A stretch of DNA of 64,000 nt from Plantactinospora endophytica (GCF_016862915.1 NZ_BONW01000002.1:310001-374000); one strand, 5' to 3'; positions 25,267 to 35,069 are shown, counted from the first letter of the stretch. Notes: generated by a model from the sequence alone, not told the origin. Program-made: numbers and translations.

Positions 25267-27198
25267 TCACACCGCGCGGGCCAGCCGGAGCAGGGCGGCG
25301 TCGAGCAGTTCCGCGTACTCCGCAGAGATCGAGCCCTCGTCCCGGCGGACCGTGACCTTGTCACGGAGCAGCGACACCTGACCTGCCAGGTCGGACGTCG
25401 CGGCGCCCGAGTCGGCCCGGAGATTGCGGAGGTGGTTGCGCAGGTCCACCCCGGCGTGGTCGCGGATGGCGTTCGCCGCCACCCCGTCGTCGACGATCCG
25501 GTAAAGCTGGGCCATCACCTCGCTGACCGGCGGCGGGGGAATGTTGGGATTGTCCGCCACGTCCGGCGGCCCGCTCGGCACCACCGTGGCCGGTGGCCCG
25601 GCCGTCGCCGCTCCGGTCGCCGGAGTACCGGTCGCGCCCGGTGTCGGCCCGTCCGGTCCGGTGGTACTCGCCCCGGTCGTCGGCCGCGACTCCGGTCCGT
25701 CGCCGAGCGCGGAGATGAGCACGACGGCGATGGTGAGCACGACCAGCGCGGCGGTGGCGAACACCAGGACCCGGCCGGGCCGGGGCGGTTCGGTCGCCGG
25801 ACCGGCGCCCTCGGCCGACGGCGCCGCGCCCCCGGCCGGCACCGCCGGGTTCGTCGGTGGTCGGGTCGCCGTCGCCACCGATACCCGGTCCTCCGCCACC
25901 ACCCGCGCTCCGGCCGGCACCGCCGGGTCGGCTGTCACCGCCTGGTCGGCTGGCACCATCGGGGTGGTCGGCACCATCGGGTCGGTTGGCAGCGCCGAGT
26001 CGGTTGGCAGCGCCGGGTCAGTTGGCAGCGCCGGGTTGTGCGGCACCGTCGGTCCGGTCGGCACCGCCAGGTCCGGCGGCGTCGGCTCGACCGGTGGGTG
26101 TGGCTCTGGGCCGCCCACCCGACCGGCGTCCCGGGCCGCCGGCCCGCTCTGCGAAAGCACCAGGTCGGGCTGCGAGACGATCGGACCGCTGTGCGACGGC
26201 ACCAGGTCGGGGTGCGACGCGGTCGGAACGCTGTGCGGGGGCGTCGGATCGACGTGCGGGGGCGTCGGAGCGGCGTGTGGGGCGGTCGGGGCGGTGTGTG
26301 GGGCGGTCGGGGCGGCGAGCAGTGGCGCCGGAGCGGTGTGGCCCAGCACGGCACGTCGCGGATCGGCTGCCAGCAGTTGGTGGCGCAGCAACTCGCCGAC
26401 CTGCGCGGCGGTCGGCCGCTCGACCGGGTCGCGGGCCAGGCAGCGCAGGCAGACGTCCGCCACCGCCGGCGGCAGCTCGGGTACCCCGTCCAGCGTCGGC
26501 TCCGTCCCGGCCTCCAGCGCCCGGGTCAGCTCGTCCCAGGTGTCGGCCGGGAACGGCACCCGCCCGGTCAACGTCTCGTAGAGCAGCACGCCCAGTGAGT
26601 ACGTGTCGGTGGCCGGCTGTGCCGGAAGCCCGTCCAGCCGTTCCGGCGCCACGTACGCCGGGGTGCCGAACGTCTCGCCGTCCTCGTCCTCGTCCGGGGC
26701 GCCGACCTGGGTGGCGATGCCGAAGTCCAGCAACTTTGCGCCGGTCGCGGTCATCATGATGTTGGCCGGCGTGATGTCCCGGTGCACGATGCCCAACCGA
26801 TGGGCGGCGGCCAGCGCCTCGGCCACCTGGGCGCAGATCTCCACCGCCGTCTGCCACGGCAACGGCCCGGCGGTGAGTTCCGCCTTCAGTTCCTCGCCGG
26901 TCAGCAGCTCCATCACCACGAAGGCGGTGATCCCACCGTCCGGTCCGAGCGTCTCGCCGTAGTCGTGCACGGCGGTGACGTGTGGGTGCACGAGTTGCGC
27001 GGCGGCCCTGGCCTCCTCCCGGACCATCTCCCGGAACTTGGCGTCGGCGGCGAGGGCCGCGGCGAGCACCTTCACCGCCACCACCCGGTCGAGCACCTCG
27101 TCCCGGGCACGCCAGATCACCGACATGCCGCCGGCGCCGATCCGGTCGATAAGCCGATACCTGCGGGCGAGCAGGCCGCCCGCCTGCAACGCTGCCAT
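25267..27198 (-). CDS. Transmembrane Ser/Thr protein kinase (PknB-type)
   Basis: A 643-residue Hanks-type kinase. The kinase domain (about 10-270) has IGAGGMSVIWRA, VAVKVL (catalytic Lys), HRDITPANIMM, LDFGIAT and APERL. A low-complexity Pro/Thr region of about 200 residues follows, with degenerate repeats (PT.PH..PT.PH and ALPTDPALPTDSALPTDP). One TM helix (VLVFATAALVVLTIAVVLISAL, about 475-496) leads to a Thr/Gly/Pro extracytoplasmic stalk and a helical C-terminal domain (MAQLYRIVDDGVAANAIRDH onward) seen in related kinases. There are no PASTA repeats. The ATG at 27198 was preferred over a GTG 12 bp upstream; neither has a strong ribosome site. Confidence 0.92.
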   Translation of the reverse strand: MAALQAGGLLARRYRLIDRIGAGGMSVIWRARDEVLDRVVAVKVLAAALAADAKFREMVREEARAAAQLVHPHVTAVHDYGETLGPDGGITAFVVMELLTGEELKAELTAGPLPWQTAVEICAQVAEALAAAHRLGIVHRDITPANIMMTATGAKLLDFGIATQVGAPDEDEDGETFGTPAYVAPERLDGLPAQPATDTYSLGVLLYETLTGRVPFPADTWDELTRALEAGTEPTLDGVPELPPAVADVCLRCLARDPVERPTAAQVGELLRHQLLAADPRRAVLGHTAPAPLLAAPTAPHTAPTAPHAAPTPPHVDPTPPHSVPTASHPDLVPSHSGPIVSQPDLVLSQSGPAARDAGRVGGPEPHPPVEPTPPDLAVPTGPTVPHNPALPTDPALPTDSALPTDPMVPTTPMVPADQAVTADPAVPAGARVVAEDRVSVATATRPPTNPAVPAGGAAPSAEGAGPATEPPRPGRVLVFATAALVVLTIAVVLISALGDGPESRPTTGASTTGPDGPTPGATGTPATGAATAGPPATVVPSGPPDVADNPNIPPPPVSEVMAQLYRIVDDGVAANAIRDHAGVDLRNHLRNLRADSGAATSDLAGQVSLLRDKVTVRRDEGSISAEYAELLDAALLRLARAV

Positions 27199-27571
27199 TG
27201 TCGGTCGCACCTGCCCGGGAAGTCGGGGGTCACATCAGGCTGTGTGGGGGTCGTACCAGGCTGCGCGACCGGCCAACTCCTGTCAACGACGGTCCAGCAG
27301 CCGGACACACCCGGGTTTTTCACGAAATCCCCGTCGAGAAACACCGCCGGATGACCTCGACCACCGACGGCGGAGATGTCACCTTTCGTCGGGCGGCGTG
27401 ATCGATGCGCCGAACGGTCACCGCCTCGGGGCCGGCCGAGCGTCGGCGTCGCCTTCGAGCGGGACGCCAACCTCCCGGACTCGGCCCCGGGCACCTCGTG
27501 GTTCCGGTCCCGAGCCTGCCGAGCACCGGCCCGGCGGGTCGGAGTGGGCGGCCCGTGCCAGGATGAACAGC
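27199..27571. other. Divergent intergenic region, no recognised structure
   Basis: 373 bp between the kinase and the patatin gene. Short inverted repeats occur (for example CCGCCG / CGGCGG around 27343-27372), but I see no clear promoter, operator or RNA gene. Confidence 0.4.
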
Positions 27572-28408
27572 ATGGTCAGCGGTCCGGTGGCGTTCGTGCT
27601 CGGCGGCGGTGGCGTGCTCGGCGCCGTCGAGGTCGGGATGCTTCGGGCGCTGTTCCGGGCCGGCATCCATCCGGACCTGGTACTCGGCACCTCGATCGGG
27701 GCGGTGAACGGCGCACTGGTCGCCGCCGACCCGTCCGAGGCGGTCACCGACCGGCTGGTCCGGCTCTGGGCCTCGCCCGAGGCCAGCGAGGTGTACGGCG
27801 ACTCGATCGCCCGGCAACTGCGTCGCTTCGCCGCCCGGACCCATCTGCACTCGCCGCGCCCGCTGCGCCGGCTGCTGGAGGCGGAACTCGGCGAGAGCAC
27901 CACCTTCGCCGACCTCAAGGTGCCGTTCCGGTGCTGCGCGGCGAGCATCGAGCGGGCCGCCGAGCACTGGTTCGGCACCGGTCCGCTGGTGCCGGCGGTG
28001 CTCGCCTCGGCGTCCGTACCCGGGCTGCTGCCGCCGGCCCGGATCGACGGCGAGCACTACGTCGACGGCGGGATCGTCAACTCGATCCCGATCGGCGAGG
28101 CGGTGCAGTCCGGCGCCAAACAGATCTTCGTCCTCCAGGTCGGCCGGATCGAGCGGCCGCTGAGCCCGCCCCGCCGGCCGTGGGAGATCGCCCAGGTGGC
28201 CTTCGAGATCGCCCGGCGGCACCGGTTCGCCCGGGAGATGGCGGCGCTGCCGGACGACGTGGACGTACACGTGCTGCCGACCGGAGGGCTGGGGCCCCGC
28301 GACGACACGCCGTGGGCGTACCGGGACATGGCGGCGGTGGGCCGGCGGATCAGCCGGGCGTACACGGCGTCCCGGCGCTACCTGACCGAACACCTGGGGC
28401 CCGGCTGA
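27572..28408 (+). CDS. Patatin-like phospholipase
   Basis: A 278-residue serine lipase. It has the anion hole LGGGGVLGAVE, nucleophile elbow GTSIG (Ser about 47) and catalytic Asp in VDGGIVNSIPI, so the Ser-Asp dyad is intact. It hydrolyses acyl esters of phospholipids or acylglycerols, and there is no signal peptide. The ATG at 27572 is used because CCAGGA lies about 9 nt upstream; another ATG is 9 bp earlier. Its stop overlaps the start of an acyltransferase gene (TGATG), suggesting deacylation and reacylation of the same lipid. Confidence 0.93.
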   Translation: MVSGPVAFVLGGGGVLGAVEVGMLRALFRAGIHPDLVLGTSIGAVNGALVAADPSEAVTDRLVRLWASPEASEVYGDSIARQLRRFAARTHLHSPRPLRRLLEAELGESTTFADLKVPFRCCAASIERAAEHWFGTGPLVPAVLASASVPGLLPPARIDGEHYVDGGIVNSIPIGEAVQSGAKQIFVLQVGRIERPLSPPRRPWEIAQVAFEIARRHRFAREMAALPDDVDVHVLPTGGLGPRDDTPWAYRDMAAVGRRISRAYTASRRYLTEHLGPG

Positions 28409-29469
28409 TGCCGCTGCCACCGAGATGGGTCCGGCGGGTGGTGCTCGCCCCGGGGACGGTGCTGCTCGCCGTACTGGTGGTGACCACGCTTCCGGTGTGG
28501 CTGATCCTCGCCGCGGCGGCCTCGCCGCTGGTGCCCGGCTACCTGCGCCCGCTCCGGGTGCTCTGGGTCGGCATCGTCTACCTGGTCTGGGACGCCGCCG
28601 CGCTGGTCGCGATGTTCGGGCTCTGGGTCGGCTCCGGCTTCGGCTGGCACAAGCGGTCCCCGGGGTTCCAGCGCGCCCACTACGTACTCGCCGGGTGGTT
28701 CCTGACCGTGCTGTTCTGGCAGGCCCGGTGGACTCTCCGGCTGCGGATCGACATCGTCGGCACCGACCCGGACACGGCGCTGCCGGGGCGGCCCGAGCTG
28801 GTGCTGTGCCGGCACGCCGGGCCGGGTGACTCGTTCATCCTGATCCACGCGCTGGTCAACTGGTTCAAGCGGGAACCGCGGATCGTGCTCAAGGACACCC
28901 TGCAGTGGGACCCGGCCGTCGACGTACTCCTGAACCGGTTGCCCACCCGGTTCATCGCGGCCCGCGACCGCCGGCAGGCCCGCGTCGGTCCGACCGATCG
29001 GGCCGGCCCGCCCCGGCAGTCCCTGGCCGAGCAGATCGGCCACCTCGCCGTCAACCTGGACGAGAACGACGCCTTCGTGATCTTCCCCGAGGGCGGAAAC
29101 TTCACCCCACGGCGGCGGCGCCGCGCCATCGACCTGCTCCGGGCCCGTGGCCTGGAGGACATGGCGGAACGGGCCGAGGCGATGCGACACGTGCTCGCGC
29201 CGCAGCCCGGCGGGGTACTCGCCGCGTTGGACGCCGCGCCCGACGCCGGGGTCATCTTCGTCGCGCACACCGGGCTGGACCGGATGCTCACCGTGGCCGA
29301 CGTGTGGCGAGAGCTGCCGATGGACAAGCGGATCGTGATGCGGTTCTGGTCGGTGCCGCCGGAGGAGGTGCCGAAGGACCGCCAGGAGCGGATCGACTGG
29401 CTCTTCGACTGGTGGGCGCGAATAGACGAATGGGTCGATGCGCATCGCGGCGACGACGATCCGGCGTAG
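28408..29469 (+). CDS. PlsC-like 1-acylglycerol-3-phosphate acyltransferase
   Basis: A 353-residue membrane-bound acyltransferase. Two or three hydrophobic helices (about 10-110) precede the catalytic domain, which has CRHAGPGD (the HxxxxD motif) and FPEGGNFTP (a variant of block III, EGG instead of EGT). The ATG overlaps the patatin stop. The protein is longer than classical PlsC (about 240) and resembles actinobacterial acyltransferases of unknown acceptor. Together with the patatin gene it could remodel membrane phospholipids. Confidence 0.87.
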   Translation: MPLPPRWVRRVVLAPGTVLLAVLVVTTLPVWLILAAAASPLVPGYLRPLRVLWVGIVYLVWDAAALVAMFGLWVGSGFGWHKRSPGFQRAHYVLAGWFLTVLFWQARWTLRLRIDIVGTDPDTALPGRPELVLCRHAGPGDSFILIHALVNWFKREPRIVLKDTLQWDPAVDVLLNRLPTRFIAARDRRQARVGPTDRAGPPRQSLAEQIGHLAVNLDENDAFVIFPEGGNFTPRRRRRAIDLLRARGLEDMAERAEAMRHVLAPQPGGVLAALDAAPDAGVIFVAHTGLDRMLTVADVWRELPMDKRIVMRFWSVPPEEVPKDRQERIDWLFDWWARIDEWVDAHRGDDDPA

Positions 29470-29479
29470 GGTGCGCGGC

Positions 29480-29800
29480 GTGGACCAGATCTGCATCGTG
29501 ACGACGGTGGTGGACGCGAGGGCCGTCGCCGACGTACTCGCCGCCGCCGCGGTCGCCGGCCGGCTGGCGGCGTGCGCGCAGGTGAGCGGGCCGGTGGACA
29601 GCACCTACTGGTGGGAGTCGCGGATGGAGACCACCCGGGAGTGGACGGTCGTGTTCAAGACCGCGCCGGACCGGGTGGAGGCCCTCATCGACCAGGTACG
29701 CGCGGCGCACCCGTACGAGGTGCCGGAGGTGCTGGTGACCTGGGTGGAGGGCGGCAACCCGGACTACACGGCCTGGCTGCACGAGCAGACCCGCCCCTGA
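29480..29800 (+). CDS. cutA: CutA1 divalent-cation tolerance protein
   Basis: A 106-residue protein with the CutA signature: ICIVTTVVD start, AACAQVSGPVDSTYWWES, EWTVVFKT and HPYEVPEVLV, ending W..GNPDYTAWL. CutA forms stable PII-like trimers; its role in metal tolerance is debated. The GTG was selected because the family starts two to three residues before the first strand; an upstream ATG would add an Arg-rich tail inside the previous gene. Confidence 0.93.
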   Translation: MDQICIVTTVVDARAVADVLAAAAVAGRLAACAQVSGPVDSTYWWESRMETTREWTVVFKTAPDRVEALIDQVRAAHPYEVPEVLVTWVEGGNPDYTAWLHEQTRP

Positions 29801-29924
29801 ACCGGGCGGCCCGCCTCCTCCGCTGCTGCCGGCCCCGGCTGCTGCCGTCCTCGGTCGGGGTACCCGCTCCGGGGTAGGTACGCGCACTCTGTGAACCGGG
29901 CGGGCGGCGCCGCAACATGACAGC

Positions 29925-32900
29925 GTGACCGCTTCCGCGAACGCGTACCCCTGCCCGGTGTGCGGGGCCGGTGCCGACCTGGCGACCGGCTGTCCGGGCT
30001 GTGGCCGGGCCCCCGACCCGAAGGCCGCCGAGGTGATCCGGCTCGGCGTGGAGATCGCCGAGCTGGGCGGCCGGGTGGCGCAGGCCCGCCAGGCGTACCT
30101 CAGTCTCGACGCCGCGCTGTGGCAACTCCGGCAGCGCCGCGACACGCTGGCCGGGCAGGTGCGGTCGGCGGCGTCCGCCGCGACCCGCCCGGCTGCCGTC
30201 CCGACCCCGGCCGTGGTAGCGCCCGGCCCGAACCCGGCCGCCGGCATCCGGGCGGTGCCGGCGGATTCCCCGGTACGCCCGGAGGCGTCCACCCGGACCG
30301 TGCAGAACGTGCTCTTCGTCCTCGGCGGACTGCTGCTCGGCACGGCGGCGATCGTCTTCGCGGTGGTCGCCTGGGCAACGGTCGGCGTCGCCGGCCGGGC
30401 GCTGATCCTCGGCACGCTGACCGGGCTGGCCCTGGCCGCGCCACTGCTCGCCCAGCGGCGGGGGCTGACCGCCACCGCCGAGACCTTCGCGGCGGTCGGT
30501 CTGCTGCTGGTGGTGCTCGACGGGTACGCCGGTTGGAGCGTGGACCTGTTCGGCGTGGCCGGCTGGCCCGCAGCCCGGTACGCGGCACTCGTGCTCGGGG
30601 TCGGCGCGGTGGTGGCGGGGGGTTACCACCGACTGACCCGACTCGACGCGCCGTGGTTCGCCGGCCTGTTGCTGGCCCAGCCGGTGGTGCCGTTGCTGGC
30701 CTACGACGCCGGGTTCGGTGCCGGCGGCTGGGCGTTGGCGCTCGCCGGCCTGGCGGTGCTGGACCTGGTCCTTACCCGGGGGCGGGGTGGCGACGGATCG
30801 GCGGACCCGGTCGACGGTGTCCGTCGGTCCGTCGCCTGGGTCGGCTACGCGGTCGCCGGGCTGGCCTCGGCACTCTGCGGCATCCTGGCGCTGGTCACCA
30901 CCGACGGTCCACTGGCGGTACTCGCCGGTGCGCCGCTGCTGGTGGCCGCCCTGCTACCCGTCGCCGGAGCCCTCCGGCTGCGCAGTACCGCCGCCGGAGC
31001 CATCGCGTCCGCCGTCCTCGTCGTGGCGCTCGCGGTGGCGCTGGTCCGGGCGGTCGCCGAGACGCCCTGGCCACTACTCGGCTCGTCCGCCGCAGTCGTC
31101 GTACTCCTCGCCGGCCTGGTCACGGTCGCCGCGCGGCGGCTGCCGGCCGGCCTCCGGGTCGGCCCCCGGATCGGCGGCCTGGTCGTGGCCGGGGCGCTGG
31201 CGGTACTCACCGGGTCGATGGCGCTGCTGGTCGCGGTCGACGTGACGCTCCGCTCCCAGCCGTCCTGGCGGGCCGACCTCACCCCGCAGGACGGGCCGTT
31301 CGACTGGCAGCTTCCGGTGGCGCTGGTGCTGGCCGCCGTGGCGCTCGTACTGCTCACCCGGCGGCGTGACCGCTCGCCGATCCTGCTGGCCGGCGCCGTG
31401 CTCACCGTGCTGGCGGTGCCGACCGCGCTGCCGCTGCCCTGGTGGCTGGTTGCCGCCCTGGACCTGGGGCTGGCCGGCGCCCTCGCTCTGGCCGCCTCGT
31501 GGCCGGGCCGGCCGTTGCGCTGGGCACTGCCGGCGAGCCTCGCCGCCGTACTGCTGGCCGGGCACGCGCTACTGGTCGGCCTGGCCCGACCGGCCGGTGC
31601 CGCCGCCGTCCTCGGCACCCTCGTACTGCTCGGCACGCTTGTCGCCCTGACCACACTCCGCCCCGCCGGACAGTCGCCCTCCCCAGAGCCGTCGCCCCTG
31701 CCTCCGTCCGCCGCCCCGGGGCCGGGGCAGGGCATGACGGACGCCTCCGGGCCGGGGCACGGACTTCGGCAGGGCTCGGCGGAGAGGTTCCGGCGAGGGC
31801 TCGGCGGTGTCGGGCTCGCCGTCGCCGTACTGGCCACTCCGGGCACCGTCCTACTCGGACTGTTCGCCGCCGACGTACCGCCGTGGTGGCAGGCGCGGGC
31901 TGTGCTGGTCACCGCCGTGCTGCTCGCCGTCGGGCTGGTGCCGGTCCGTCGGGCGGTGCCGCACTACCTGCCGTACGCCAACGCGGCGCTGTCGACCGTC
32001 GCGCTGGCGGTCGGCCTGGCGCCTGCCCTGCCCGGCGTCGACGAACCAGCCGGCCCGTACGCCGCCGGAGCGCTGCTGCTCAGCCTCGGGGTGTGGCTGA
32101 CGTCCCGGCGTCGGGTACTGCCGTGGACCGGAGCGGACGATCGTCGGACGGAGTCCGGGGCGGGTGCGGTCGGCGTACCGGCACTGGTCTCCGGGGCGAT
32201 CCTGCTGCTCCGGGCCGGCGTGGTGGCGGTGCCGGCGGTGCTGGCCGTGCTCCTCACCCCGTACGACTGGATCGGCCGGATCTGGTCGGGCCCGCCCTCC
32301 GGAGTCGGGTTGTACCCGTCCGGGCTCGGCATCGATCCGGACGACTGGCGGCTGGACGGCTTCGACACGCTCACCCTGCTGCTGCTCACCATGGCGGCGG
32401 CGGTCGCCGGCTGGGCCTGGCGGCGGACCGTCCGTACGGCCGCACTGGTCGCGTCGCCGTTCGCGGTCGGTACGGCGCTGGTCGGGTTGGTGGCCGCCGG
32501 AGCCCGCTGGCCGGTCGTGCCGGCGCTGAGCCTGGTCGCCGGGCTGGCCGGCCCACTCGCCGTGGCGTTGCGCCGGAGCGCCGGCCGGCGGGTCTGGCTG
32601 GTACCCGTGGGGGTCGCCTTCGCGGCGCCGGGCCTGGCCGGGCTGCTGCCGACCAGGGCCAGCACGCTCGCCGGGTTGGCGGTGGTCGCCGCCGCCGGGC
32701 TGACCGTCGGTGCGCTCGGGCGCACCCCGGCGGCCCGGGTCGCGGGCTGGCTGACCGGTGTCGCCGGTGCTGCGGCGCTGGCCGGTACGGCCTCGGTCGC
32801 CGCCGACCTGCCGCTGCGGATCACCGCGCTGGTGGTGCTGGGCGTCGCTGCCCTGTCCCTGGCCGGCGGAGCACTCCTGGCCCGTGCAACGGTCCGGGTC

Positions 32901-33695
32901 GCGGGGACGGCCCCGGTCGGGGAGACGGTTCCGGGTGCGGCTGCGGGTGCGGCTGCGAAGACGGTTTCGGTCGAGGAGACGGTCCGGGCCGGTGGGCGGC
33001 CGGCGGGGGCGTCCGGCGTGCGCTGGTCCCGCCGGGCCGAGGCGGTCGCCGTCGAGGTGGCCAGCCACCTGACCGCCGGGATCGCCCTGCTGTTGACGGC
33101 CGGCGAGATCCGGTACGCGGCGGCGGTCTGCACGCTCTGGGGCGTGGCACTCGGCCTGCGCGCCCTGCGTCCGGCCGAGCCGGCGGCGCACCGCTGGATC
33201 CGGGCCGCCGCAGCCGGTGCCGCCGAACTGGTCGCCGTCTGGCTGCTGCTCGGCTCGGCCCAGGTGGCACTGGTCGAGGCGTACACCCTGCCGGCGGCGG
33301 TGCTCGGGCTGCTGGCCGGCTGGCTGGCGCTGCGGGCCTGGCCGGCGCTGAGCAGTTGGCTGGCGTACGGGCCGGGGCTGGGGGCGGCGCTGCTGCCGAG
33401 CCTGGTCTCGGTACTGGTGGCCGGCGACCAGCCGTGGCGACGGCTGCTCCTCGGGGCCGCCGCGCTGGTGGCGGTACTCGTCGGCGCCCGGTGGCGACGC
33501 CAGGCGCCGGTACTGCTCGGCGGAGCCGTGCTCGCCGTACTGGCGCTGCGGGAAATGGTCGACGTCTGGGACCGGCTGCCCCGGTGGATCTTCCTGGCCG
33601 TTGGCGGATTCGCCCTGATCGGCCTCGCCATGACGTACGAGCGTCGGCGGCGCGACCTGCGCCGGCTCCGCTCCGCCGTCGACCGAATGAGCTGA
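29925..33695 (+). CDS. Giant polytopic membrane protein with N-terminal zinc ribbon and coiled coil
   Basis: A 1256-residue protein. Residues 1-30 form a zinc-ribbon motif (CPVCGAG...GCPGCGRAP), and 40-85 a helical region rich in Gln/Arg that can form a coiled coil. From about 125 to the end there are some thirty or more hydrophobic helices rich in Ala/Leu/Val with short loops; a longer hydrophilic loop (SPSPEPSPLPPSAAPGP) lies near 585-625. The basic C-terminus (YERRRRDLRRLRSAVD) is cytosolic. I recall related proteins in Streptomyces (SCO7512-like), all uncharacterised. Its size and lack of soluble domains suggest a channel, flippase or polymer-handling role, but nothing specific can be assigned. 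Confidence 0.85.
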   Translation: MTASANAYPCPVCGAGADLATGCPGCGRAPDPKAAEVIRLGVEIAELGGRVAQARQAYLSLDAALWQLRQRRDTLAGQVRSAASAATRPAAVPTPAVVAPGPNPAAGIRAVPADSPVRPEASTRTVQNVLFVLGGLLLGTAAIVFAVVAWATVGVAGRALILGTLTGLALAAPLLAQRRGLTATAETFAAVGLLLVVLDGYAGWSVDLFGVAGWPAARYAALVLGVGAVVAGGYHRLTRLDAPWFAGLLLAQPVVPLLAYDAGFGAGGWALALAGLAVLDLVLTRGRGGDGSADPVDGVRRSVAWVGYAVAGLASALCGILALVTTDGPLAVLAGAPLLVAALLPVAGALRLRSTAAGAIASAVLVVALAVALVRAVAETPWPLLGSSAAVVVLLAGLVTVAARRLPAGLRVGPRIGGLVVAGALAVLTGSMALLVAVDVTLRSQPSWRADLTPQDGPFDWQLPVALVLAAVALVLLTRRRDRSPILLAGAVLTVLAVPTALPLPWWLVAALDLGLAGALALAASWPGRPLRWALPASLAAVLLAGHALLVGLARPAGAAAVLGTLVLLGTLVALTTLRPAGQSPSPEPSPLPPSAAPGPGQGMTDASGPGHGLRQGSAERFRRGLGGVGLAVAVLATPGTVLLGLFAADVPPWWQARAVLVTAVLLAVGLVPVRRAVPHYLPYANAALSTVALAVGLAPALPGVDEPAGPYAAGALLLSLGVWLTSRRRVLPWTGADDRRTESGAGAVGVPALVSGAILLLRAGVVAVPAVLAVLLTPYDWIGRIWSGPPSGVGLYPSGLGIDPDDWRLDGFDTLTLLLLTMAAAVAGWAWRRTVRTAALVASPFAVGTALVGLVAAGARWPVVPALSLVAGLAGPLAVALRRSAGRRVWLVPVGVAFAAPGLAGLLPTRASTLAGLAVVAAAGLTVGALGRTPAARVAGWLTGVAGAAALAGTASVAADLPLRITALVVLGVAALSLAGGALLARATVRVAGTAPVGETVPGAAAGAAAKTVSVEETVRAGGRPAGASGVRWSRRAEAVAVEVASHLTAGIALLLTAGEIRYAAAVCTLWGVALGLRALRPAEPAAHRWIRAAAAGAAELVAVWLLLGSAQVALVEAYTLPAAVLGLLAGWLALRAWPALSSWLAYGPGLGAALLPSLVSVLVAGDQPWRRLLLGAAALVAVLVGARWRRQAPVLLGGAVLAVLALREMVDVWDRLPRWIFLAVGGFALIGLAMTYERRRRDLRRLRSAVDRMS

Positions 33696-33840
33696 CGGCG
33701 CCGGAGGGTGAGTTGACGGGTGCCGAGAGATGAGCTGACGGCGGCCGACGGATGAGCTGGCGGGTGTCGGGAGACGAGCTGACGGGCGCCGAGGGATGAG
33801 CTGACGGGCGCCGAGGGATGAGCTGACGGGCGCCGGCGAG
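33687..33840. repeat. Seven 22-bp tandem repeats starting on the stop codon
   Basis: Units TGAGCTGACGGGCGCCGAGG plus two bases occur seven times without gaps (33687 to 33840). The first copy contains the TGA (33693-33695) of the giant membrane protein gene. Copies 5-7 are nearly identical; copies 1-4 are diverged, so growth is probably at the distal end. Confidence 0.9.
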
Positions 33841-33983
33841 CGGCCGGATCGGGTGTCTTGGTGGTGCTACCACTACCCCGGATACGGGGGTTTTCGGGTT
33901 TACTGAGCGCGAGCATCCTCCGGACACTTGGATCAACGCGTCGCCGACCGGTGTTGCGGCAAAGTAACGTTGGGAGCTTCAAC

Positions 33984-35048
33984 ATGGCGGTCCTCGCTGG
34001 GGTGGCCGAGCCGGAGGTTCGTCGAGGTAGCGACTACTCAGGGTTATCTCGACAGATCAGCGCGGCCGGCCTGCTGGAACGCCGCACCGGCTGGTACGTG
34101 GCCCGGATCGCGCTGACCCTCGGACTCTTCGTCGCCGGCTGGGTCGCCTTCGCCGCGGTCGGCGACTCGTGGTGGCAGGTCGTGGTGGCGGTCTTCCTGG
34201 CCGGCGCCACCACCCAGGTCGCCTTCCTCGGCCACGACGCCGGGCACCGGCAGATGTTCCGCAACCGGCGGGCCAGCGACGTGGCCGGGCTGCTCGCCGG
34301 CAACCTGGCGATCGGGCTCAGCTACGGCTGGTGGATCGACAAGCACAACCGGCACCACGCCAACCCGAACCACGAGGACGACGACCCGGACGTCGGGGCG
34401 GGCGCCCTGGTCTGGACCGACGAGCAGGCGCGGGGTACCCGGGGATTCAGCCGCTGGCTGGCCTGCCGGCAGGCGTACCTGTTCTTCCCGATGCTGCTGC
34501 TGGAAGGGCTGGCGCTGCACGTCTCCAGCGTCCGGGCGCTGACCGACGGTACGCCGATCCGGCACCGCCGGGCCGAGGCGATCCTGCTGGTCCTGCACGC
34601 GGTCGGCTACCTCGGCGCGCTGTTCACCGTACTCTCGCCGGGGCGGGCGCTGGTCTTCCTTGCCGTCCACCAGGGACTGTGGGGCCTCTACATGGGCTGC
34701 TCGTTCGCGCCGAACCACAAGGGCATGCCGGTGGTGACCGCCGAGGACGAACTCGACTTCCTGCGCAAGCAGGTGTTGACCTCCCGCAACGTCCGGGGCG
34801 GGGTGGTGGTCGACTTCGCGCTGGGCGGGCTCAACTACCAGATCGAGCACCACCTGTTCCCCAGCATGCCCCGGGTGAACCTCCGTCGGGCCCAGCCGAT
34901 CGTGGCGCGGTACTGCGAGGAACAGGGCATTCCGTACGAGGAGACCGGGCTGTTCGACTCGTACCGGCAGGCGCTGCGGCACCTGCACTCGGTCGGCGCA
35001 CCGCTGCGGGCCGAGCGGGCGGCGGGGGGCCGGAGCCGCGCGGCGTAG
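33984..35048 (+). CDS. Membrane fatty-acid desaturase
   Basis: A 354-residue di-iron desaturase with the three His boxes HDAGH, HNRHH and QIEHH, typical of front-end/linoleoyl-CoA-type or DesA3-like enzymes. Four to five TM helices are arranged in pairs around the boxes. The enzyme introduces a double bond into an acyl chain using O2 and reduced ferredoxin or an oxidoreductase; the position is not predictable. There is no cytochrome b5 domain. The ATG has GGGAG 6 nt upstream. The 5' region has CCCCGGATACGGGG and GGTGGTGCTACCAC inverted repeats, which could be regulatory. Confidence 0.95.
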   Translation: MAVLAGVAEPEVRRGSDYSGLSRQISAAGLLERRTGWYVARIALTLGLFVAGWVAFAAVGDSWWQVVVAVFLAGATTQVAFLGHDAGHRQMFRNRRASDVAGLLAGNLAIGLSYGWWIDKHNRHHANPNHEDDDPDVGAGALVWTDEQARGTRGFSRWLACRQAYLFFPMLLLEGLALHVSSVRALTDGTPIRHRRAEAILLVLHAVGYLGALFTVLSPGRALVFLAVHQGLWGLYMGCSFAPNHKGMPVVTAEDELDFLRKQVLTSRNVRGGVVVDFALGGLNYQIEHHLFPSMPRVNLRRAQPIVARYCEEQGIPYEETGLFDSYRQALRHLHSVGAPLRAERAAGGRSRAA

Positions 35049-35069
35049 ACCGGAGTTGGTGGGGGGAAC

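Noticed and set aside
24967-26598. A long plus-strand frame opposite the NADAR and kinase genes
   Set aside because: It is a mirror frame of the kinase Pro/Thr repeats; no domain or start signal was found.
27376-29469. A 697-codon protein covering the patatin and acyltransferase region
   Set aside because: The upstream 340 codons are a shifted frame of the patatin gene; the acyltransferase starts at the TGATG overlap at 28408.
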